Shown here: one piece after another, positions 1 to 5,238 of the stretch
Numbering within the stretch: the first letter of the stretch is position 1
Layout: the number at the start of each line of letters is the position of its first letter
Assembly: GCA_024401555.1 (NCBI GenBank)
Contig: JAKSKV010000028.1
Coordinates: 1-43,506, forward strand
Length of the DNA: 43,506 nt
Origin: Paludibacteraceae bacterium
Lineage (GTDB): Bacteria; Bacteroidota; Bacteroidia; Bacteroidales; Paludibacteraceae
Reading direction: 5' to 3'
Notes under the pieces: generated by a model
Databases searched by the model: none
What the model was told of the DNA's origin: nothing
Seen by the model: the letters and a program-made list of their open reading frames with translations, nothing else
Translations under genes and position numbers: made by a program

Positions 1-68
1 TTGGTACTTTTGTTGGTACTTTTGTTGGTACTTTTGTTGGTACTTTTGTTGGTACCTTTGTTAGTACC
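1..68. repeat. 12-bp tandem repeat in replication gene (left end)
   Basis: Four perfect copies of TTGGTACTTTTG are followed by TTGGTACCTTTG and a partial copy. On the minus strand each unit encodes Asn-Lys-Ser/Gly-Thr. Bases 1-51 are identical to 43456-43506. The unit is a multiple of three, so copy-number change keeps the reading frame. Each unit contains GGTACY. The repeats may also be protein-binding iterons, as origins are often embedded in the linker of phage initiator genes; that function is inferred. Confidence 0.9.
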
Positions 69-395
69 ACCATCGGCTTGACCACCTTGGTAACTATCGT
101 AATTTAAGACCGTTATGATAGTACCTCGCTTGGTACCTTTGTATTCGATTTGTCCGTTGTCTTTGAGTCTCCTTAATAGTGACCTTACGAACTTGTCAGA
201 GCAATTCAAATCACGCATCAAAATTGCCTTTGTCGTGAAGAAACTACCCTTAGGAATAGTAACACCGTTCCATCGGAAATCTGACGGAAATGCCGACATA
301 CATATATATAGCCACGCTTTTACCATCAGTGGAGAGTCCCACCACTCCCAGTTTACAATCTTCCTGTGCATCTTTATCCATCCGTTTATGTTCAT
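1..395 (-). CDS. Replication initiator, 5' part (gene crosses the contig junction)
   Basis: This is the N-terminal part of a replication initiator/replisome-organiser-like protein. The start ATG at 395 overlaps the stop of the upstream HTH gene (ATGA), and the frame stays open to base 1, so the gene continues at 43506 on the other end. The first ~105 residues (beginning MNINGWIKMHRKI) match the winged-helix N-domain of DnaD-type phage replication proteins: a WIKxHRKIxxWEWW opening, a helix-turn-helix (KAILMRDLNCSDKFVRSLLR) and a beta-wing ending in VLNYDSYQ. A linker of tetrapeptide repeats (NKGT/NKST) follows. Joined to 42957-43506 with the 51-bp overlap removed once, the gene encodes 297 aa; without trimming it is 314 aa and still in frame. 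The domain call rests on recognisable pattern; the role as initiator is inferred from family and operon position. Confidence 0.8.
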   Translation of the reverse strand, partial: MNINGWIKMHRKIVNWEWWDSPLMVKAWLYICMSAFPSDFRWNGVTIPKGSFFTTKAILMRDLNCSDKFVRSLLRRLKDNGQIEYKGTKRGTIITVLNYDSYQGGQADGGTNKGTNKSTNKSTNKSTNKST

Positions 396-781
396 TTTTT
401 CCTATCTCTTTTTGTGTTCAAATAAATGTTTGCCAGCTCTTCCATCGGAGAGCGCCATTCGCCACGCTTCCATCGGTCCAGCTCCATTTTTGAAAACCTT
501 ACCGATTCGCCAACCCGGAAGAATGGGATTGATTTTTCGGCAACCGACTTCCTTATTGATCCTTCGCTCACTCCGAGGTATTCGGCACACTCCTTCACGT
601 TCATGGCCCTCACGTCCCGCTGTTCGCAGATGGCGATGAAGAGTTCGGTAGTAAGTGCGTCTCTTTCTGCCTCATACTTTCTTCGCAGGAGCGAAATCTC
701 CGTTTCCAACTTCTCACGCTTGGAGTCGTAGTCGGAATGAAGCAACTGAATCTTTGCCTTTATTTCAGAAATAGACCTCAT
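392..781 (-). CDS. Excisionase-like HTH protein with N-terminal coiled coil
   Basis: A 129-aa protein. Residues ~1-50 form a charged, heptad-like helix. Residues ~60-105 form a MerR/excisionase-type winged helix with the typical pattern: an entry helix (NVKECAEYLGVSEGSIRKSV), then IPFFRVGESVRFSKMELDRW, as in the HTH_17 excisionase/plasmid-helix family. It probably binds DNA as a recombination directionality factor or regulator. It starts inside the end of the 765-1031 gene, and its TGA overlaps the ATG of the replication initiator, so it is translationally coupled to it. Family assignment is good; whether it serves excision or replication control cannot be seen. Confidence 0.75.
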   Translation of the reverse strand: MRSISEIKAKIQLLHSDYDSKREKLETEISLLRRKYEAERDALTTELFIAICEQRDVRAMNVKECAEYLGVSEGSIRKSVAEKSIPFFRVGESVRFSKMELDRWKRGEWRSPMEELANIYLNTKRDRKK

Positions 782-1031
782 TTATCAGCTCTCCTTCAAA
801 CTCTGCTATCAAATCCTCCGCACTCTCGATGGCCTCTGCCGAAAGGCTGCAGCCGTACCGCTTCATGATTCGGTATATGCAGATCTCCTCGGCTGGAGTG
901 ACCTTGCACTGTCCGTGCAGCCTCTTGTATAGCGACGTCCTGTTAGTAAGTCCCAACGCCCTGAGGACGCACGACTTGACGGTCTGTGCCACCTTATGCG
1001 GCTGATTGTCAATTTCGTTATAACACTTCAT
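765..1031 (-). CDS. Small possible HTH protein, early leftward operon
   Basis: An 88-aa protein in the control/replication operon, overlapping the downstream HTH gene by 17 bp. The segment ~20-60 (VLRALGLTNRTSLYKRLHGQ, then TPAEEICIYRIMKRYGC) has the helix spacing of a small HTH similar to phage regulators that recognise half-sites through one helix. I do not recognise a named family. It could be a Cro-like or accessory replication regulator. Confidence 0.6.
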   Translation of the reverse strand: MKCYNEIDNQPHKVAQTVKSCVLRALGLTNRTSLYKRLHGQCKVTPAEEICIYRIMKRYGCSLSAEAIESAEDLIAEFEGELINEVYF

Positions 1032-1033
1032 TT

Positions 1034-1210
1034 CTATCTCCAGTATCGGCCGCCATGGGAGAGTGCGTACTCTCTGATGTTGAGGGCAAGCTCCGTTTTC
1101 AGGTCTCCCCTGAGGGCCTTAGTTATCGTTCGTGCGCAAGCGAACTTTAGCAGCTCCTTGCGCAGAGTATTATTCACTATTATCTCCACTCCCTGTCTCT
1201 TTTCGTCCAT
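1034..1210 (-). CDS. Small protein of unknown function (58 aa)
   Basis: A short frame of 58 codons starting ATG at 1210 and ending TAG at 1034-1036, three bases before the next ATG. It overlaps the upstream 59-aa frame by 31 bp. The protein (MDEKRQGVEIIVNNTLRKEL onward) is mostly helical, with alternating basic and acidic residues and a YWR C-terminus. No family was recognised. Tight packing and overlap on both sides support it being real. Confidence 0.5.
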   Translation of the reverse strand: MDEKRQGVEIIVNNTLRKELLKFACARTITKALRGDLKTELALNIREYALSHGGRYWR

Positions 1211-1359
1211 TCTTGAAGTTCTTTTATTTTGGGTTTCTCTACTCTTATCCTCTCTCCGTTCTCCTTCACGACGAAGGCGGAAAAGTCCGTATAGTTGATG
1301 TACACTTCTGGGAATACTCCCTCTTCGGTCACACAGACCAATTTTTGTTGTTTCTCCAT
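1180..1359 (-). CDS. Small protein of unknown function (59 aa)
   Basis: A 59-codon frame starting ATG at 1359 (MEKQQKLVCVTEEGVFPEVY...). It has a short beta-like first half and a charged helical second half rich in Lys, Arg and Glu. It sits between the 65-aa gene upstream and the overlapping 58-aa gene downstream in the same leftward operon. Function is not recognisable. Confidence 0.5.
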   Translation of the reverse strand: MEKQQKLVCVTEEGVFPEVYINYTDFSAFVVKENGERIRVEKPKIKELQEWTKRDREWR

Positions 1360-1391
1360 TTTGCTATTGTTTTTTAGTGATAAGATTGATA

Positions 1392-1589
1392 TTAATTAAT
1401 CTCTATGTTCAACTTCCACGTTGGGCATGGTTGCCCGAACACCTCAGTCCATCGTTTTAAGAAGGCCTCCGTCTTGACACGGAGGTAAACCACGGCAACG
1501 CCATCAACTATCTCTATCAATGTGACATTGTCGCACAGTATCGAGGCGTATCCGTGTTTTTTTCTTAAGAAATGCGTGATTGTTTTCAT
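1392..1589 (-). CDS. First gene of the leftward early operon, unknown
   Basis: A 65-aa protein (MKTITHFLRKKHGYASILCD...) with an alternative ATG 15 bp upstream at 1604. It is the first gene behind the operator-bearing intergenic region and is transcribed away from the repressor gene. It is basic and probably a small alpha/beta protein. In temperate phages this position is typical of a Cro-like antirepressor, but no HTH is evident, so I leave the function open. Confidence 0.55.
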   Translation of the reverse strand: MKTITHFLRKKHGYASILCDNVTLIEIVDGVAVVYLRVKTEAFLKRWTEVFGQPCPTWKLNIEIN

Positions 1590-1647
1590 TTTGATTATTG
1601 TCAAATCTTTGCTTTAAAAAATTCATTTAACTTTGTACTCTCAAATG

Positions 1648-1692
1648 ACATTAAAAGGAACTCTTTTGACATCATTTGGAAGTGTTTTGACA
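1648..1692. repeat. Direct repeats in the repressor-operon intergenic region
   Basis: This stretch holds ACATTAAAAGGAACTC (1648-1663) and two copies of TTTTGACAT starting about 22 bp apart (near 1664 and 1686). The 16-mer recurs, with one or two changes, at 3374-3389 and 3406-3421. They are likely binding sites of a phage-encoded DNA-binding protein. Confidence 0.6.
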
Positions 1693-1695
1693 TTG

Positions 1696-1761
1696 CAAAT
1701 GTATATAGAAATTTCTATACTTATAGATTTTTCTATGGTTTTTTTATAGAAATTTCGTTAT
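1696..1761. promoter_or_regulatory. Operator cluster and leftward promoter between repressor and early operon
   Basis: Three related palindromes lie here: a perfect 16-bp one, TATAGAAATTTCTATA, at 1704-1719; ATAGATTTTTCTAT at 1723-1736; and a degenerate copy ATAGAAATTTCGTTAT at 1746-1761. Their equivalent positions are 18 and 23 bp apart. Just leftward, CAAATGTA (1696-1703) reads TACATTTG on the minus strand, a match to the Bacteroidetes -7 element TAnnTTTG for the leftward operon. The arrangement is that of a lysogeny switch in which the 1788-2273 repressor would bind the sites and block the leftward promoter. No clear -33 element is visible. Confidence 0.65.
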
Positions 1762-1787
1762 TTAGAAACAATCTAAATAGATAAATC

Positions 1788-2273
1788 ATGCAACAAACTG
1801 TAAAGCAAAGACTTATAGAATTTTTGAAATACTTAGGAGTAGGTCAAAATAAATTTGAGGAAGAAGTCGGCTGGGGGAATGGGTATATAACACACATGAA
1901 AGACAAAAAATTGAGACAACCTCAGATAAGCTCCCTAAAAGACAGGTATCCTAACTTAAATATTGATTGGCTTCAGGATGGCGTTGGAAATATGTTGCTA
2001 CCAGTCCCAACCTATTCCACCGAGGAGGAGGCGATGTTTGCAAACACGGAGCTATATAAGTCGATGAAGAAGCAGATCGAGGAGTTGCAAGGGAAGATGA
2101 GCATAGGGGGAGACAACATCACGATAGGCGACAAGGCGAAAGGATCCTTCCGGATCAAGAACTCGGGAGAGGAGTGCAAACTGTGCGCAGAGAAGGAGAG
2201 GCTGATAGCCTCGCTTGAAGAGCAGATCCTGGCGAAGGACGAACTGATAAGGGCATTGAAGGGGGAAAAATGA
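1788..2273 (+). CDS. XRE-like phage repressor
   Basis: A 161-aa protein. Residues ~3-65 form a lambda-repressor-like HTH of the Bacteroidetes type: VKQRLIEFLKYLGVGQNKFE, then GWGNGYITHMKDKKLRQP and the NLNIDWLQDGVGNML ending, where the segment NIDWLxxGxGxML is typical of this family. The C-terminal half has a polar linker and a final coiled coil with Cys-x-x-Cys (CKLC) near residue 133. No LexA-type Ser/Lys autopeptidase domain is present, so induction would not be by self-cleavage. It is divergent from the leftward operon, with three palindromes between them. It is the likely immunity repressor. Confidence 0.8.
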   Translation: MQQTVKQRLIEFLKYLGVGQNKFEEEVGWGNGYITHMKDKKLRQPQISSLKDRYPNLNIDWLQDGVGNMLLPVPTYSTEEEAMFANTELYKSMKKQIEELQGKMSIGGDNITIGDKAKGSFRIKNSGEECKLCAEKERLIASLEEQILAKDELIRALKGEK

Positions 2274-2480
2274 CTTGTATGTTCTTTATATGTACCCAAA
2301 ACGAAACTTTCGGGCACATGATATAGATAAACAAAAACGGCAACAGCCTACAGCTTCGCAGCTCAAGCTATTGCCAAATAAATGAATTATTTTCTTTCTA
2401 AAATGATTATGGTGCAAATATAGTTGTTTTTACGATAAAGCGAAATAAATTTAAGAAATACATAATGTCTTTACAAAAAA
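2274..2480. other. Non-coding gap downstream of repressor
   Basis: About 200 bases with no supported gene. It contains CAAATATA near 2416, which reads TATATTTG on the minus strand and could be an antisense promoter toward the repressor gene. No -33 partner is visible. Confidence 0.4.
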
Positions 2481-2511
2481 AAGGGAGTGCCGTTTGGTAG
2501 TCCCTTTTTTT
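2481..2511. terminator. Bidirectional intrinsic terminator
   Basis: AAGGGA pairs with TCCCTT around a GTTT loop, extended by further pairs with one mismatch. It is preceded by a run of A and followed by seven T, so it can act in both directions. It closes the repressor transcript. Confidence 0.8.
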
Positions 2512-2533
2512 ATTATTGATATATATCAATAAT
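2512..2533. promoter_or_regulatory. 22-bp perfect palindrome directly after terminator (copy 1)
   Basis: Perfect inverted repeat with half-site ATTATTGATAT. A near-identical copy (20 of 22 bases) occurs at 11634-11655, also immediately downstream of an intrinsic terminator and upstream of a new transcription unit. It is probably a dimeric regulator site. Confidence 0.7.
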
Positions 2534-2567
2534 TTAGTATGTAATATAAAATATAATACAATATGTA

Positions 2568-2597
2568 TTGCAGAGTATAATATTAGTCGTATATTTG
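2568..2597 (+). promoter_or_regulatory. Bacteroidetes-type promoter
   Basis: TTG at 2568-2570, 19 bp spacer, TATATTTG at 2590-2597. This matches the Bacteroidetes primary sigma consensus (TTTG / TAnnTTTG with ~19-21 bp spacing). It lies ~45 bp before the ATG at 2643 and should drive the two small genes behind it. Confidence 0.7.
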
Positions 2598-2642
2598 CAA
2601 TGTAATCAAAAACAAACAATAACAACTAAAAACATAAAGAAC

Positions 2643-2837
2643 ATGGAAAGATTAAGAGATTATATCGATTTGGGCAACGGTTATCAAGCAGAAGTAGCAT
2701 TGGCTGGTGACTATTACAAGTTGACAAAGAACGGAGAGACTGTCTATCAAGACTCTGCTAACGGTGACACATACGAAGAAGATAGTGCAATTGCATTCTT
2801 TGAGTACTGGATTGCAGAATACGGAGACAAAGAATAA
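2643..2837 (+). CDS. Small acidic protein, unknown
   Basis: A 64-aa acidic protein (MERLRDYIDLGNGYQAEVAL...) with a beta-rich core (YYKLTKNGETVYQ) and a C-terminal helix. The ATG at 2643 was chosen because it follows the promoter and an A-rich leader; an upstream in-frame ATG at 2568 would lie within the promoter. Small acidic early proteins of phages are sometimes DNA mimics or inhibitors, but no family is recognised. Confidence 0.65.
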   Translation: MERLRDYIDLGNGYQAEVALAGDYYKLTKNGETVYQDSANGDTYEEDSAIAFFEYWIAEYGDKE

Positions 2838-2840
2838 GAT

Positions 2841-3251
2841 ATGGAGACAAAGACAACAACAGTAAGAGTAACAACGGCATTTTACGATGCCGTTGTTAAG
2901 AGAGGCACATTCAACTCACAGATAGTAGAGATGTGCGAGGCGTATATGACCGAAGAAAAAATCAGAATGCTGGATATAAAGGGCATCTTTGAAGAAAACG
3001 AATGGAAGGCACTTTGCGATTCATTCAATGGAACAATCCTTGAGCAATATAGATACAACAAGGATATGCTGATAATGCACTGTGAGGATGCGGAAACACT
3101 CGACGGAATATTCAGCAAGTGGGGTTGCGATGTGAATCGCACGAACGGCAAGATAAACAGCCTTACTCGCATTCAGGTGTCTTCAGTCATAAAGAGGATT
3201 GAGGAATTTTGGGAGAAAAACCTCAACCTCGAAGAATGGTCGAAGTTTTAA
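2841..3251 (+). CDS. Hypothetical early protein (136 aa)
   Basis: A 136-aa protein starting 3 bp after the previous stop, so co-transcribed. The N-terminus (VRVTTAFYDAVVKRGTFNSQ) resembles a short ribbon-helix-type segment. The rest is mixed alpha/beta with many Glu residues and a Trp-rich end. No family was recognised. It is closed by the terminator at 3296. Confidence 0.65.
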   Translation: METKTTTVRVTTAFYDAVVKRGTFNSQIVEMCEAYMTEEKIRMLDIKGIFEENEWKALCDSFNGTILEQYRYNKDMLIMHCEDAETLDGIFSKWGCDVNRTNGKINSLTRIQVSSVIKRIEEFWEKNLNLEEWSKF

Positions 3252-3295
3252 TTAAAGAAGTTTTGATATAGAATCTTTACTTTGCGTGAACAGGA

Positions 3296-3329
3296 AATAG
3301 GCTGGTGAACTTCATCAGCCTATTTTTTT
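3296..3329 (+). terminator. Intrinsic terminator
   Basis: AATAGGCTG (3296-3304) pairs with CAGCCTATT (3316-3324). The inner bases TGAA/TTCA extend the stem to a one-base loop, and a run of seven T follows. It terminates the 2643-3251 transcript. Confidence 0.9.
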
Positions 3330-3361
3330 CTATCTAAACCACCACTAAACCACCCCTAAAC

Positions 3362-3446
3362 AACATCTAAATAACATCAAAAGGAACTCAAATAACATCA
3401 AAAGTACATCAAAAAGAACTCAAATAACACCTAAATAACATCAAAA
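3362..3446. repeat. Iteron-like cluster of AACATCAAAA repeats
   Basis: Six to seven imperfect copies of AACATCAAAA-like units run through this AT-rich non-coding stretch at irregular ~11-20 bp spacing. Two are extended to ACATCAAAARGAACTC (3374-3389, 3406-3421), shared with 1648-1663. The cluster sits inside a 345-bp gene-free region (3252-3596). Origin iterons or operator sites are both possible. Confidence 0.65.
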
Positions 3447-3455
3447 TGACATACC

Positions 3456-3479
3456 GCATAACACAACATTATGTTATGC
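3456..3479. repeat. Inverted repeat next to iteron-like cluster
   Basis: GCATAACA (3456-3463) and TGTTATGC (3472-3479) form an 8-bp inverted repeat with an 8-base spacer, extended by TAC/GTA flanks after one mismatch. There is no T-run, so it is more likely a protein-binding site or replication structure than a terminator. Confidence 0.6.
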
Positions 3480-3511
3480 CGTAATCATAAATATTAAATA
3501 ATGTTAAATGT

Positions 3512-3528
3512 TGTTGAAAAATAGAACA
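3512..3528. repeat. 17-bp direct repeat, copy 1
   Basis: TGTTGAAAAATAGAACA occurs here, 69 bp before the H1-like gene, and again exactly at 11937-11953, ~76 bp before the integrase. Both copies precede rightward genes, so a shared regulatory site or promoter part is likely. Confidence 0.6.
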
Positions 3529-3596
3529 ATTCAATTCGTCAACCATATCGACCTATATTTTAGTGCCGAATTAAATTAAACAAATAACAGATTGCC

Positions 3597-3827
3597 ATGG
3601 AAGGTATAAAAAAGAGAAAGGCGTCAAAGACAAAGGCAAGAAAAGCCAAGACGACGGCATCGGCAAAGAAAGCCGTAAAGAAGGAGTTGGCCAAGGCCAC
3701 AAAAGCAATCAAGAAGAAGACATCGAAGATTGTGAGCGCAGCACGCAAGAAGGTGGTCAAGGCAACGGCAGCCACATTGAAGGCCACAAAGAAGAAACTC
3801 GCCAAGAAGGGACTTGCCGATTGCTAA
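3597..3827 (+). CDS. Histone H1-like Lys/Ala-rich DNA-binding protein
   Basis: A 76-aa protein, more than one third Lys and about one fifth Ala, with low-complexity KKAVKKELAKATKAIKKK-type repeats like the bacterial histone H1-like (Hc1/Hc2) tails. It should bind DNA non-specifically and compact it. It begins the rightward operon leading to the methyltransferase and helicase, so it may condense phage DNA or help the polyvalent proteins act on incoming DNA. The 17-bp sequence at 3512-3528 lies upstream. Confidence 0.75.
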   Translation: MEGIKKRKASKTKARKAKTTASAKKAVKKELAKATKAIKKKTSKIVSAARKKVVKATAATLKATKKKLAKKGLADC

Positions 3828-3878
3828 AACACACTCACGTCCCATTGGGTTGGGGCGTGGGGACAAACTTAAGGAAAT

Positions 3879-4628
3879 ATGGATTCAGAACTAAAAAAGA
3901 AGATAGAAGCATTGCTCCCAAAGTTAGGAACCGGATATGAGTTTTCGGAAAAAGAGAAGGAGTTGCTAAGGTCCTATTCGGGCAAAGGAGGAAGCAAAGA
4001 CACGACGGACAGGGGAATACTCGACGAGTATTATACGCCCGACGAAATCTGCAACTACATGTACCGATTGGCTTGCCGATATGGCTATAAGAAGGGCAAC
4101 GTGCTGGAGCCATCTTGCGCCACCGGTAATATGATCAGACCGATATATCAGAGAGGCGACTTCAACAACATCGACGCATTCGAGATAAACAAGACTTCGA
4201 TGGAGATATGCAAGCTGCTCTATCCAAAGGTGAACTTGAACAACAACTACTTCGAGACGGCCTTTCTGGAGCAACCACGGTTTTCGACATTGGCAAAAAA
4301 AACATGGCTTGAAAACGCCCCTTATGACCTCGTTATTGGCAACCCTCCATACGGATCGCACGTCAACCGCTATTCGTCCTACTTCAAAGGCAAGAACCAC
4401 TTCAAGCAAGTGGAGATGTTCTTCCTTTGGAAAGGATTGGAACTTCTCAAAAGCGGAGGATTGCTCGTTTACATAAGCAGCCTTAACTTCATGCAGAGCG
4501 GTACGTTGTATCAGGACGTGAAGGATAGGGTTGGAGAAATAGCTTCTTTTCTCGACGCTTATCGCATCCCACCGGTGTTCGAGAATACAGGCATCAGCAC
4601 GGACATAATCATATTAAAAAAGAAATAG
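3879..4628 (+). CDS. N6-adenine DNA methyltransferase
   Basis: A 249-aa Rossmann-fold methyltransferase. The SAM-binding motif I is EPSCATGNMI (~residues 76-85) and the catalytic motif IV is NPPYG (~residues 154-158). The preceding YYTPDEICNYM is the typical entry segment of N-6 DNA methylases. It likely methylates adenine in DNA, and there is no partner restriction enzyme, so protection from host restriction is the reasonable role. It is followed 1 bp later by the 69-aa gene, then a helicase with a metallopeptidase-like domain. In many phage polyvalent proteins methylase and helicase are fused in one chain; here they are separate. Confidence 0.9.
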   Translation: MDSELKKKIEALLPKLGTGYEFSEKEKELLRSYSGKGGSKDTTDRGILDEYYTPDEICNYMYRLACRYGYKKGNVLEPSCATGNMIRPIYQRGDFNNIDAFEINKTSMEICKLLYPKVNLNNNYFETAFLEQPRFSTLAKKTWLENAPYDLVIGNPPYGSHVNRYSSYFKGKNHFKQVEMFFLWKGLELLKSGGLLVYISSLNFMQSGTLYQDVKDRVGEIASFLDAYRIPPVFENTGISTDIIILKKK

Positions 4629-4629
4629 T

Positions 4630-4839
4630 ATGAAAGATTTGGAAAATGAATTGAGGATTGAGATAAACAATCTTCTGCGAAACGTGAAGAAAGACTGTTG
4701 CCCGCATGTGTACGGCAAGCTGAAGGAAAAAGGCGGCTACGAACAGTTGGAGCAACAGATCATAGAGATGATGGCCACTGACGGCATAACGCCAGGAGCT
4801 TGTATAACGAACATCGAGAATCTTTATGCAGGCTATTAA
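4630..4839 (+). CDS. Small protein in anti-restriction operon
   Basis: A 69-aa protein starting one base after the methyltransferase stop and overlapping the next gene by 14 bp. It is helical and charged, with a Cys-Cys-Pro-His segment (DCCPHVYGKL) and a C-terminal ITPGACITNIENLY. No family is recognised. Its position suggests it is a separate piece of the linker between methylase and helicase domains. Confidence 0.6.
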   Translation: MKDLENELRIEINNLLRNVKKDCCPHVYGKLKEKGGYEQLEQQIIEMMATDGITPGACITNIENLYAGY

Positions 4840-5236
4840 TGATCCACAGACTTTAAGGGCAAGAATAGCAGCCATCCGCAATCTCTCTATCGAGGCGGAA
4901 GGGCAGGACAAGAAGATACTTATGTGTGGCGTTGTCCCTTTCGGCTATGAGGAAAGGATGGATGAAGAGATAGCAAGGCTAAAGGATAGCCAGACAAAGG
5001 ATCCTTTGACACTAACCGAACTGATGACATTCAACACCTGGTATCAGATGCACCCAGAAAAGGTGGCGGGAGAAATGAAGCAGAGTTCATCCATTATGTT
5101 TCCGGTGTCGGTAAAGGGCAATCTCTTCGATGTGGAAAAGATGTTCTCGTTCCTTGACGACGAAGTGGATGATCTGACGCTCTTGGAGTTGGAGGCGGAA
5201 GCGGCATTGGCAATTTTAATATTAAACAAAAAATAG
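4826..5236 (+). CDS. Polyvalent-protein linker fragment with acidic-hydrophobic C-terminal tag
   Basis: A 136-aa protein. The middle has FNTWYQMHPEKVAGEM, a pattern like the HPEKVxG segment that links methylase and helicase parts in large phage polyvalent proteins. The C-terminus LLELEAEAALAILILNKK is nearly repeated inside the following 1569-aa protein (LLELEAEAAMAILLLSKK), in each case after an Asp-rich stretch. The stop lies 2 bp before the helicase start. I infer a natural split of an ancestral fused protein, or a shared targeting/packaging tag. Confidence 0.65.
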   Translation: MQAINDPQTLRARIAAIRNLSIEAEGQDKKILMCGVVPFGYEERMDEEIARLKDSQTKDPLTLTELMTFNTWYQMHPEKVAGEMKQSSSIMFPVSVKGNLFDVEKMFSFLDDEVDDLTLLELEAEAALAILILNKK

Positions 5237-5238
5237 AT

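Noticed and set aside
115-731. Plus-strand frames at the left end
   Set aside because: They are opposite the HTH and replication genes, whose domains and overlapping start/stop codons support the minus strand.
3560-3866. Hydrophobic Ala/Phe/Leu-rich frames opposite the H1-like gene
   Set aside because: They are the mirror of Lys/Ala codons (AAG/GCC) on the other strand; no independent evidence.
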